A stretch of DNA of 64,000 nucleotides from Bradyrhizobium daqingense (GTDB lineage: Bacteria; Pseudomonadota; Alphaproteobacteria; Rhizobiales; Xanthobacteraceae): the NCBI RefSeq assembly GCF_021044685.1, contig NZ_CP088014.1, positions 3,396,001-3,460,000 on the forward strand, read 5' to 3'. Positions 36,011 through 43,814 of the stretch are shown piece after piece. The notes below the pieces were generated by a model that worked only from the letters and a program-made list of their open reading frames with translations, had not been told where the DNA came from and ran no database searches. How positions within the stretch are numbered: the stretch's first letter is position 1; the number at the start of each line of letters is the position of its first letter. Both the position numbers and the translations under genes were made by a program.

Positions 36011-36283
36011 GATTCGAGACTCCGGTTTTGGAGCTTGAATCACGTCTCGGGCAGCGCCACCAAGCCGCAATGACCGGTCGCGGTCCTGCTAATGCTCTGA
36101 ATTTACTTCCGCTTCGGCGGCAAAAAGACATTATCGGACTTGCTGCTGGCCCGGCCGCGTCGCGAATGACCCAAAGCAGGCCGGCGAACGCTCTATAAGG
36201 GGTAAATTATCTGCCTAGGAGGCAAGGGACAGCCCTTCGTACACGCGGCTTGCCACGGGACGCTCTTCGCGGACTTATTGCTT
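36011..36283. other. IS5 right flank and spacer
   Basis: It contains the 5' end of the IS5-type element, including GATTC...GAATC near 36010-36045. No gene is seen. Confidence 0.4.
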
Positions 36284-36309
36284 GGAACATGACCCATGCG
36301 CCCGGATTG
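36284..36309 (+). promoter_or_regulatory. EcfG-like promoter (ATTG variant)
   Basis: GGAAC, 17 bases, ATTG; 79 bases before the DUF6894 start at 36388, almost the same distance as in the paralogue at 17630. Confidence 0.45.
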
Positions 36310-36340
36310 TCCTTTATCACCGGCTTCTACCAGGCGTCCG

Positions 36341-36371
36341 CTGACTGAGAGACACGACAGCGCTCCCCGCC
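36341..36371 (+). promoter_or_regulatory. Shared leader motif, copy G
   Basis: CTGACTGAGAGACACG, then GCGCTCCCCGCC, then GGAGGAGCACC and the ATG at 36388. GCTCC can pair with GGAGG/GGAGC. Confidence 0.6.
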
Positions 36372-36387
36372 CAGACGGAGGAGCACC

Positions 36388-36633
36388 ATGCCCCGCTATT
36401 ATTTTCATGTCTTGAATGGCAAGAACTTTGTCGATGACGTTGGAACCGAGGCTGATGACATCGAGGCTTTGAAAGCTGAAGCAGTGGCATTCGCAGGCGG
36501 AATTCTGAAGTCTGAGCGGCCCACGGATATGTGGAGGGGAATAGCGTGGCAGATGAGGGTGACCGACAGCCCGGTGCCTGATGGCGGTCAAACTCACCTT
36601 ACACTCTCCGTAACAGCGACGGCCTCCGAGTAA
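36388..36633 (+). CDS. DUF6894 family protein
   Basis: The 81-residue protein reads MPRYYFHVLNGKNFVDDVGT, EADDIEALKAEAVAFAGGIL and ends GGQTHLTLSVTATASE. It is the closest paralogue of 17630-17881, with the same promoter type, leader motif, Shine-Dalgarno (GGAGGAGC) and spacing, although it lies 19 kb away next to an IS5-type element. Function unknown. A paralogous Crp/Fnr gene lies close to both copies, so a larger block may have been duplicated. Confidence 0.85.
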   Translation: MPRYYFHVLNGKNFVDDVGTEADDIEALKAEAVAFAGGILKSERPTDMWRGIAWQMRVTDSPVPDGGQTHLTLSVTATASE

Positions 36634-36853
36634 TCTAAAGGGTCTATAAGACCGCACACGGCAACTTTTCCGCACGCAATGCGTATTACGGTCATGAATC
36701 GTCAGCGGCACAAGCAAGTCCTTGAATAGAAGTTGGAGCCCTGTCGCGAAATGGCGCGGCAGTTTCCGATCGGGCTACGGCAGAGTTGATCCGGGAGCTA
36801 GAGGCTGATCTTCGAAAGCAACTTAGCGCCCTCGAAGAGAATAGTGATACCTC

Positions 36854-37603
36854 TTAGCCAGGGCGCACACCACCTGTTGGAGACCTATCCGTCTTGCCGC
36901 CTTCAAGGTGCAGATAGTTGGGATTGAAGCCGCCGAATTTACGTAGACGATCAATGTCGGGGATGGTCAGGACATGTGATTCAAGGCCTATGAGGCCTTG
37001 GCGTCGCAGGGATTGCAGGGCCCGATTCACGTGAACGGTAGACAGTCCCATCGTGTCGCCCAGCTCTGATTGTGAAATCGGCAGAGAGAATTCGCCGTCC
37101 CTAACAAGGCCGACCGAGGCCAGCCGCAGGTGAAGCTCGCAAAACAGATGAGCGATGCGCTGAACCGCGTCGCGCTGACCAAGATTTACCAGCCACTCCC
37201 TTAGGGTTGCTTCATCGACAAGGTTCGACCACCACAGCGCACGAGCAATCGCCGGGCGGCCAGTTAGTTCCAAAACTCTGGCACGAGGAATTGCGACCAT
37301 TTCACAGGGGGAGAGGGTCTCAATTGAATGGTCCATCGCCTTCAGGATGAAAATGTGCAAATCGCAAAAGTCGCCTGGAACAAGATACGCAAAAATCTGA
37401 CGCTGCCCGTTTGCAAGCACCTTGGAGCGACAGGCGAAACCGGAGAGTACGAGGTGAACGTCGCTTGGCGCATCCCCTTCTTGGATAATGCTGGTCTTTG
37501 CAGGGACCGATCGTCGTCCTGTTGCAACCGCGTCAAGAAGTCGCCTGTCCTCAGCAGGAAGCTCGCCAAACAGCTCCAGCTTGCGCGTAAGAGGATTTGG
37601 CAC
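36854..37603 (-). CDS. Crp/Fnr family transcriptional regulator
   Basis: The 249-residue protein has a cNMP-binding domain (KTSIIQEGDAPSDVHLVLSG, then FAYLVPGDFCDLHIFI) and a winged helix (PISQSELGDTMGLSTVHVNR, then ALQSLRRQGLIGLE). The recognition helix V-H-V-N-R-x-L-Q-x-L is shared with the regulator at 16677-17417; these two are paralogues with likely overlapping targets. Start is a GTG with GGAGATTG ten bases upstream. Its upstream region (37617-37732) is repeated at 34919-35035. Confidence 0.9.
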   Translation of the reverse strand: MPNPLTRKLELFGELPAEDRRLLDAVATGRRSVPAKTSIIQEGDAPSDVHLVLSGFACRSKVLANGQRQIFAYLVPGDFCDLHIFILKAMDHSIETLSPCEMVAIPRARVLELTGRPAIARALWWSNLVDEATLREWLVNLGQRDAVQRIAHLFCELHLRLASVGLVRDGEFSLPISQSELGDTMGLSTVHVNRALQSLRRQGLIGLESHVLTIPDIDRLRKFGGFNPNYLHLEGGKTDRSPTGGVRPG

Positions 37604-37616
37604 TTCTTCAATCTCC

Positions 37617-37732
37617 TAATGGGACAGAGCTAAACCCCATTAACTACGAGCAGCCGTCCCGGTTGCTTCACGATATGCCGGTAAAAAGGCACTGCCGCGC
37701 CGGATGAAGTTTATCTTTCAGGCTTACCGACA
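37617..37732. repeat. Diverged direct repeat, copy 2 (promoter side of Crp/Fnr gene)
   Basis: GGACAGAGCTAAACCCCATT through GCCGGTAAAAAGGCACTGCC to TTACCGACAAG. See copy 1 at 34919. It lies immediately upstream of the Crp/Fnr start and may contain its promoter. Confidence 0.8.
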
Positions 37733-38009
37733 AGTCCCTCTACCTCACCTTGTCGGCATTTGGCCCCGTGGCCGACTTTGGCTCGCGGTGTAAGTTGTCC
37801 GCTTTCGGCAGATGATCCGACCAACTCATGCAGCCCAACGAAGGCTATGGCGTGCTCCTTGTCTTGAGCCCCCTTGCCAGCTTCTCGTGCTGGCAGGGCC
37901 GGAGCACGGTCGGACCATTCCATTAGCGGGCATCCCACCATCGCTACTAACCCCTTTTGGGACGCAGTTTGAGCCGGTACGATACCGCCACCTGAGCCTG
38001 GGGCGGACC
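37733..38009. other. No recognisable gene
   Basis: Short frames only, leading into the truncated binding protein. Confidence 0.4.
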
Positions 38010-38278
38010 ATGAGGCGGCGCGAATTCATCCTATTGACTGGAAGCGCAGCGCTTTGTTCGTTCTCGTCGCACGCGCAGCAGGCGGGAAAGTCGCCCCGGA
38101 TAGGCTATCTTGGCGTCACGTCACTTTCCGATAGGCCACCTCTACTCGACACGTTCCGGCAAGGGCTGCGCGAGCGCGGGTGGATTGAAGGCCAGAATAT
38201 TGTCATCGACTATCGTTTCGCAGAGGGTCGGCTCGACCGGCTGCCCGACCTTGCGGCCGAGCTGGTGCGTTGTGGATC
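38010..38278 (+). pseudogene. ABC transporter substrate-binding protein, N-terminal fragment
   Basis: MRRREFILLTGSAALCSFSS is a Tat-like/lipobox-like leader followed by KSPRIGYLGVTSLSDRPPLL, TFRQGLRERGWIEGQNIVID and RLDRLPDLAAELVR. This is the start of the TrpX/DUF534 ABC binding proteins frequent in Bradyrhizobium, normally about 320-330 residues. Similarity ends at about 38278, where the other-strand relaxase fragment begins, so only the first quarter remains. The twin-arginine-like N-terminus would send the intact protein to the periplasm. Confidence 0.8.
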
Positions 38279-38688
38279 GCGATGTGGATAGGGACGCGAT
38301 GCGATCCGCACGGATACAGGGCGATCCTCCGCGCGATCGTGAGGGCTTCATCTCCTGATACCTCGAATGCAGAAGGTAGCGCGATAACCGCCGACATGAC
38401 GATTTGAGGCAGACGCTCGCGCTGCGAAAGCGGCGTCCGCACCTTTTGAATTTGCTTTACGTCGCGAGCATATGCGAGTGCGGCAGGATCGAGGTACATT
38501 GCGGGCGCATCGGGCGGTAGGAGCACCTCCACGTGGGCCAGATCCCCTCGCAACGCTGAGTAATCGAACGCTGCGATCTCGGGTCGAGGGTCCATCATGA
38601 TCGTGCGGCCCGAATAGGCGAAACTCTTTGTCACGCCACCGGTGACGGTGAGGCTGATCGGTGTCGCCCGCACGTACGGAATTGCCAA
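38279..38688 (-). pseudogene. MobA/MobL-type relaxase, N-terminal fragment
   Basis: From a TTG start it reads MAIPYVRATPISLTVTGGVT, SFAYSGRTIMMDPR, HVEVLLPPDAPAMYLDP and ends in VPIHIAIHNAPA. The pattern (A-x-P-x-A-R, then A-Y-x-x-R, H-x-E-V-L-L-P, V-x-x-x-x-H) is that of the MobA/MobL relaxase N-terminal domain, including the C-terminal histidine motif start. The active-site region beyond this is lost at the junction with the ABC fragment. It is the clearest sign that an integrative or plasmid element was here. Confidence 0.65.
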
Positions 38689-38822
38689 GGTGCTGTCCTT
38701 TCTCGCAACTTAATATATTGAGCGTGTCGGCAATTCGGAAGCCTGCACGCCGGACAAGATTCTAGCCTTGGCGTTTTTCCGGCATCCATGGTCTCGTAGC
38801 AGAATGGATGGAGGAGAATTCC

Positions 38823-39442
38823 ATGAAGAAGGCTGCTACGCTCATACGTGAAATCGAGATCAACAACAAAAAGTTGGCGCTATTGCAGAGGGATCACGCC
38901 CGCATCGGGCAGGAGATTTCGGATTTGGCCGCATCCAACAAGGTGAAGATCTCGAGCTCATCGGGACCACAGTTGAAAGCATGGATCTTAGCCAAGTGCC
39001 GATCGACCTGCTCGTTTCGAGAGTGTCAAAGTTGACCGAGGGGCTGATTGAGGAAGATCGAGTCAGCGAAGACGATACAGCGGTTTTCGTGAAGTTCGGG
39101 CGCAACGCCTCGGCGGCGAAGCGCCAGGTGCTCGTTTCGGCGGGGCTCCACTGGCACGGCCGGGATGGCGGATGGGTCGGCCGGGTGACCGAAGCGCAGC
39201 TTGCCAGCCTGCGTAAGACGTTCGGAGACCGCGTGAGCGCGTTGAAGGGTGAGGATGCGGGCGATCCCCTTGGGGAGCCGCCGGCTGGCGCTCCAGGCGA
39301 GGTCTCTGCCGACGTGGCGGCCATCGTGCCTTCGGTCGAGGCCGATGAAGGGCACGGAGAACGAGCAACTGATCAGGTCCAGCCTGCACCCAGTTTGGGG
39401 CTGCCGTCCTTCTCGTTTCCGCGCCGTCCTGTGCAGCCCTGA
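38823..39442 (+). pseudogene. Mobilisation-type accessory protein, single frameshift
   Basis: MKKAATLIREIEINNKKLAL, HARIGQEISDLAASNK is followed, after a one-base shift near 38945, by ELIGTTVESMDLSQVPIDLL, then VFVKFGRNASAAKRQVLVSA and GLHWHGRDGGWVGRV. The N-terminus resembles TraC/MobC-like accessory proteins that lie divergently next to MobA/MobL relaxases. Adding one G would give an unbroken protein of about 205 residues. GGAGGAG precedes the ATG. It may be a fresh mutation or a sequence error. Confidence 0.55.
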
Positions 39443-39814
39443 GTGACGCCCGGGCGCAATCCATGGGATGGTGCCCAGCTGCCGTGCTTGCAGGCTGCAG
39501 CACTGAGGTGCTACACACCGGACCGGTGTTGCCTGATTTAGTTAGGTTTTTCAGGTGCGTAGCTGCAACGGCGATGTGGCCCAAATCTAGGTGGGGTCCC
39601 TCCCGCCCCAGCCAGAAGCTTCGGTCCCTATGAATCTGCTGACGAAAACCGCGCCGGTCGGGGTCGCAGCGCGGCGACGCATTGCCGCCGCGAAGGGTGG
39701 TCCGGTGAGCGTCCGCTTATCGTCAAACCGCGTCAACTGCATCTGCTCGAACGAGCCGACGGTTGGATATCCCGGGAACTGCCTCGAGCGAAGGCCGCGC
39801 TGTCGCGAAAGTTC
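39443..39814. other. Spacer with palindrome, no gene recognised
   Basis: It contains ACACCGGACCGGTGT (39515-39529), a perfect inverted repeat around one base. A plus-strand frame (LIVKPRQLHLLERADGWISR) at about 39710-39810 looks protein-like but has no start; I cannot name it. Confidence 0.35.
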
Positions 39815-39849
39815 TTGACACGCGGCACAATACTTAACATGTTAAGTAT
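39815..39849 (+). promoter_or_regulatory. Promoter with 20-bp perfect palindromic operator upstream of hpaE
   Basis: TTGACA (39815-39820) is followed by ATACTTAACATGTTAAGTAT (39830-39849), a perfect palindrome that would overlap the -10 region. This is the layout of a repressor-controlled promoter (MarR/GntR type). It lies 122 bases before hpaE. Confidence 0.65.
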
Positions 39850-39971
39850 ATCGGTTGGCGTCCGAAAATTGACGCGCGTGAGCTGCGGCGTCATTGGTCC
39901 GCGGCTTTGCGAAAACAAATCGAGGTCGCTGCCCGCGTGCGGCGCTGCAAAAGCAAAGGGAGTGAACCGTC

Positions 39972-41489
39972 ATGTCCAAGCTCCAGGAGAATATCGACAA
40001 GGCGGAGTGTCATCTTGCCCGCTTCAAGGAGAAGGGCGTGCTCAACCGCATCGGCGGTGAGGACATCCCGGCTGCGGACAACGCGACTTTCGAAACGATC
40101 TCTCCGGTCGACCTCAAGCCGCTCGCCGGGGTCGCGCACGGCAAGGCCGCGGACATCGATCGCGCCGCGAAGGCGGCGCAGGCGGCATTTCCGCAATGGG
40201 CCGAAACGCCCGGCGACGCGCGAAAGAAGCTGTTGCACAAGGTGGCTGACGCTATCGTCGCCCGCGCCGAAGAGATTGCCTTCGTCGAATGCATGGATAC
40301 CGGCCAATCGTTGAAGTTCATGGCCAAGGCCGCACTACGGGGTGCCGAGAACTTCCGCTTCTATGCCGATCGCGCGCCCGAGGCGCGCGATGGCAAGTCG
40401 CTTCGCACCGATGGCCAGGTGAACATCACGACCCGCGTGCCGATCGGTCCGGTGGGCATCATCACGCCCTGGAATACGCCCTTCATGCTGTCGACGTGGA
40501 AGATCGCGCCGGCGCTCGCCGCCGGCTGCACCATCGTGCACAAGCCCGCCGAATTCTCGCCATTGACGGCGCGTCTGCTGATCGAGATCGCGGAGGAGGC
40601 CGGCCTGCCCAGGGGCGTCTGGAATCTCGTGAACGGATTCGGCGAGGATGCCGGCAAGGCCCTGACCGAGCATCCGCTGATCAAGGCGATCGGCTTCGTC
40701 GGCGAAAGCCGCACCGGATCGATGATCATGAAGCAGGGTGCCGATACGCTGAAGCGCGTTCATTTCGAGCTGGGCGGCAAGAACCCGGTGATCGTGTTCG
40801 CCGATGCCGACCTTGAGCGTGCCGCGGACGCGGCGGTGTTCATGATCTACTCTCTGAACGGCGAACGCTGCACCTCGTCCTCGCGTCTTCTCGTCGAGGC
40901 CAGCATCTACGACAAGTTCACGGCCATCGTTGGTGAGAAGGCCAGCCGCATCAAAGTCGGCCACCCTCTTGATCCCGAGACCGTCATCGGTCCGTTGATC
41001 CATCCGGTTCACGAGACGAAGGTGCTCGAATACATGGAGATCGCCAGGTCCGAGGGCGCGACGATCGCCACCGGCGGCCACAAGGTCGACGGTCCCGGCG
41101 GCGGCTGCTACGTCGCCCCGACGCTCTTCACTGGTGCCAACAACCGGATGCGCATCGCACAGGAGGAAATCTTCGGGCCGGTGTTGACGGCGATTCCGTT
41201 CAAGGACGAGGCGGAGGCGCTGGCACTCGCCAACGACGTCCAGTACGGCCTTACCGGTTACCTCTGGACCGCCGATGTGACGCGTGCCTTCCGCTTCACC
41301 GACCGGCTGCAAGCCGGAATGATCTGGGTCAATTCGGAGAATGTCCGCCATCTGCCGACGCCGTTCGGCGGCGTGAAGAGCTCAGGCATCGGCCGGGACG
41401 GCGGCGATTGGTCGTTCGATTTCTACATGGAGACGAAGAACGTTGCGTTCGCCACGACCGCGCACAACATTCAAAAACTAGGCGGCTAA
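39972..41489 (+). CDS. hpaE: 5-carboxymethyl-2-hydroxymuconate semialdehyde dehydrogenase
   Basis: The 505-residue aldehyde dehydrogenase has the cofactor-site motif IITPWNTPFMLSTW (Asn 168), HFELGGKNP (general base Glu 266) and NGERCTSSSRL (nucleophile Cys 300). In homoprotocatechuate breakdown it oxidises the ring-cleavage semialdehyde to 5-carboxymethyl-2-hydroxymuconate with NAD+. The assignment to HpaE over other aldehyde dehydrogenases rests on the next gene being the ring-cleaving dioxygenase and on overall similarity from memory. It is the first gene of an operon hpaE-hpaD-hpaG behind a palindromic operator. Confidence 0.9.
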   Translation: MSKLQENIDKAECHLARFKEKGVLNRIGGEDIPAADNATFETISPVDLKPLAGVAHGKAADIDRAAKAAQAAFPQWAETPGDARKKLLHKVADAIVARAEEIAFVECMDTGQSLKFMAKAALRGAENFRFYADRAPEARDGKSLRTDGQVNITTRVPIGPVGIITPWNTPFMLSTWKIAPALAAGCTIVHKPAEFSPLTARLLIEIAEEAGLPRGVWNLVNGFGEDAGKALTEHPLIKAIGFVGESRTGSMIMKQGADTLKRVHFELGGKNPVIVFADADLERAADAAVFMIYSLNGERCTSSSRLLVEASIYDKFTAIVGEKASRIKVGHPLDPETVIGPLIHPVHETKVLEYMEIARSEGATIATGGHKVDGPGGGCYVAPTLFTGANNRMRIAQEEIFGPVLTAIPFKDEAEALALANDVQYGLTGYLWTADVTRAFRFTDRLQAGMIWVNSENVRHLPTPFGGVKSSGIGRDGGDWSFDFYMETKNVAFATTAHNIQKLGG

Positions 41490-41516
41490 GCGCTCCGCAA
41501 CAGACCTGAGGAGGAC

Positions 41517-42500
41517 ATGATGGCCTTGCCTGCGCCCAACCTTTATCCGCCCTTCAATATCGTCCGTCTCAGTCACGTCGAATTCTGCGTGACCGATCTG
41601 GCGAGGTCGCGGGATTTCTATGTCGACACGCTCGGCTTGCAGGTGACGGACGAAAGCTCCGATGTGATCTATCTTCGGGCGATGGAAGAGCGCGGCCACC
41701 ATTGCATCGTCCTGAGAAAGTCGGACAAGGTCGAAGCCCGCGATCTCGGCTTCAAGCTGTTCGGCGAAGAAGACCTCGACAAGGCAGTGCACTTCTTCGG
41801 GAGCAAGGACTTGCCGGTCGAATGGGTCGAGCGTCCCTATCAATCGCGCACGTTCCGCACCCGCGATCCCCATGGCATTCCGCTCGAGTTCTATTCCAGG
41901 ATGGACCGGCTGCCGCCGATCCATCAGAAATACGCCCTCTACAAGGGCGTGAAGCCGCTGCGGATCGATCACTTCAACTGCTTCTCGCCCAACGTCGACG
42001 AATCCGTCGCCTTCTACAATGAGATCGGCTTCCGCGTGACGGAGTACACGGCGGACGAGGAGACCGGCCGGCTCTGGGCGGCCTGGACCCACCGCAAGGG
42101 CGGCGTCCACGATCTCGCCTTTACCAATGGCCGCGGCCCGCGCCTGCACCACACCGCATTCTGGGTGCCGACCCCGCTCAACATCATCGATCTGCTCGAC
42201 CTCATGGCGACCACCGGATGGGTCTCCAACATCGAACGCGGTCCGGGCCGCCACGGCATCTCGAATGCCTTCTTCCTCTATATCCTCGATCCGGATGGCC
42301 ACCGCATCGAAATCTACTGCTCGGACTACCAGACGGTCGATCCCGATCTCGAGCCGATCAAGTGGGACCTGAAGGACCCGCAGCGGCAGACGCTGTGGGG
42401 GGCGCCCGCGCCAAAATCCTGGTTCGAGCATGGCAGCCTGTTCGCCGGCGTTCAGCCGCGCGCCGCCGAGTTGGCGGCGCAACCCATCATCGCCCCCTGA
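41517..42500 (+). CDS. hpaD: 3,4-dihydroxyphenylacetate 2,3-dioxygenase (VOC type)
   Basis: Two VOC modules give a type I extradiol dioxygenase. The C-terminal module holds the metal triad: RIDHFNCFSP (His about 151-152), RLHHTAFWVP (His about 211) and HRIEIYCSDY (Glu about 264), as in homoprotocatechuate 2,3-dioxygenases of Brevibacterium (Fe) and Arthrobacter (Mn). It opens the ring of homoprotocatechuate. GAGGAGG precedes an ATGATG pair; either codon may be used. It lies 27 bases after hpaE and 46 before hpaG. The metal cannot be told from sequence. Confidence 0.9.
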   Translation: MMALPAPNLYPPFNIVRLSHVEFCVTDLARSRDFYVDTLGLQVTDESSDVIYLRAMEERGHHCIVLRKSDKVEARDLGFKLFGEEDLDKAVHFFGSKDLPVEWVERPYQSRTFRTRDPHGIPLEFYSRMDRLPPIHQKYALYKGVKPLRIDHFNCFSPNVDESVAFYNEIGFRVTEYTADEETGRLWAAWTHRKGGVHDLAFTNGRGPRLHHTAFWVPTPLNIIDLLDLMATTGWVSNIERGPGRHGISNAFFLYILDPDGHRIEIYCSDYQTVDPDLEPIKWDLKDPQRQTLWGAPAPKSWFEHGSLFAGVQPRAAELAAQPIIAP

Positions 42501-42546
42501 CCCCAGCATTCGCATCTCGCCCTGAATGCGAGAGGAAAGGCGCTCC

Positions 42547-43415
42547 ATGTCTCGTCCGAGATTCGTCAGCTTCACCCGCAATGGCACATCCGGCTACGGG
42601 CTCCTGGGCGATCACGGCGTCGTCGACTTGTCCGGCCGACATGGCAAGCGTTGGCGCACGTTGCGTGAGGTGATCGAAGCCGGCGCGCTGATGTCGCTGG
42701 CCGAGGAAAGCGCCGCGTTGGCGGTGGATTTTCCTGTCGGGGACTTACGCTATGAGATTCCGGTGCCCGCACCGGAAAAGATCATCTGCGTCGGCGTGAA
42801 CTTCCCCGACCGGAACGAGGAATACAAGGATGGGCAGGCGGCTCCCTCGAATCCCTCGCTGTTCATCCGCTTTCCGCGCTCGTTCACCGGCCACGAACAA
42901 GCGCTGCTGCGTCCCCCCGAGAGTCCGCAGCTCGACTATGAAGGCGAGATCGTCATCGTCATCGGCAAGGGCGGCCGCAGGATCGCGCAGAGCGAGGCGC
43001 TCGACCATATCGCCGCACTGTCGCTGTGCAACGAGGCACCATCCGCGACTGGGTGCGGCACGCCAAGTTCAACGTGACGCAAGGCAAGAACTTCGACCGC
43101 ACCGGTTCGATCGGCCCCTGGCTCATCCCCTATATCGACGAGAGCCAGCTTGCTGACATCAAGCTGGAAACGCGCGTCAACGGCGAAGTCCGCCAGCAGG
43201 ATCGCACGAGCCGGATGATCTTCTCCTTCCGCAAGATCATCAACTACATCTCGACATTCACGACCCTGGTTCCCGGCGATGTCATCGTGACAGGCACGCC
43301 GACGGGCGCCGGCGCGCGTTTCGATCCGCCGATCTGGCTGAAGCCCGGTGATGTCGTGGAGGTGGAGGGGGAGGGCATCGGTGTGCTGCGCAACGCGATT
43401 GCGGATGAAGCGTGA
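42547..43415 (+). pseudogene. hpaG: Fumarylacetoacetate hydrolase-family isomerase/decarboxylase (HpaG-like), one-base deletion
   Basis: MSRPRFVSFTRNGTSGYGLL starts an FAH-fold protein with PEKIICVGVNFPDRNEEY and DYEGEIVIVIGKGGRR. At 43035 the frame breaks at C-N-E and resumes one base off with TIRDWVRHAKFNVTQGKNFD, to VIVTGTPTGAGARFDPPIWL. Adding one G to GAGG restores an intact protein of about 290 residues with metal ligands E-x-E and D. In the pathway it would decarboxylate or isomerise the HpaE product. Either inactive in this strain or a sequence error; the neighbours look intact. Confidence 0.8.
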
Positions 43416-43422
43416 TCTCCGA

Positions 43423-43803
43423 TCAATGCGCTGATGCGCCATGCACGCGAATTTGGCCGTCGTCGTCCACGACGATGGGAATACCATCGAGCGCGCAGTT
43501 CAGGCCCAGTCCCTCGACGCCGGTGCCGTCCCGAACGCGAAATCCGGCGCTATGATTGGTGCAACGAAGCACTTTACCGTCCGCACTCAGCACATTGTCG
43601 CCGCGATGATCGAGCGGCAGGTACTGATGCGGGCATGCATTGACATAGGCCGCGAGCGTGCCTGCCGACCTCACGATCAGGATCGGGAAATCAGCCGGGC
43701 CGAACTTGATGGATTTCAAGCTCCCTTCGCCAATGTCATGGGCGTCGCACAGGATGGCACCTTCGGCCGGAGCGCCGCGATAGCTCTTCCATGCGTCGGA
43801 TAT
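43423..43803 (-). CDS. Rieske [2Fe-2S] ferredoxin, non-standard start
   Basis: The Rieske motif is complete: ACPHQYLPLD (C-x-H) and LRCTNHSAGF (C-x-x-H). The fold needs the N-terminal stretch WKSYRGAPAEGAILCDAHDI, which is in frame but has no ATG, GTG or TTG before it. A strong AGGAGG, right after the HPPD stop, points to an ATA codon at 43803 as start. A TTG at 43719 with GAAGGGAG is the only ordinary alternative and would drop 28 residues. It follows the dioxygenase gene by 11 bases and may donate electrons or protect its iron. Confidence 0.75.
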   Translation of the reverse strand: MSDAWKSYRGAPAEGAILCDAHDIGEGSLKSIKFGPADFPILIVRSAGTLAAYVNACPHQYLPLDHRGDNVLSADGKVLRCTNHSAGFRVRDGTGVEGLGLNCALDGIPIVVDDDGQIRVHGASAH

Positions 43804-43814
43804 AGCTACCTCCT

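Noticed and set aside
40335..41351. Long minus-strand frame opposite hpaE
   Set aside because: Antisense shadow of a conserved aldehyde dehydrogenase.
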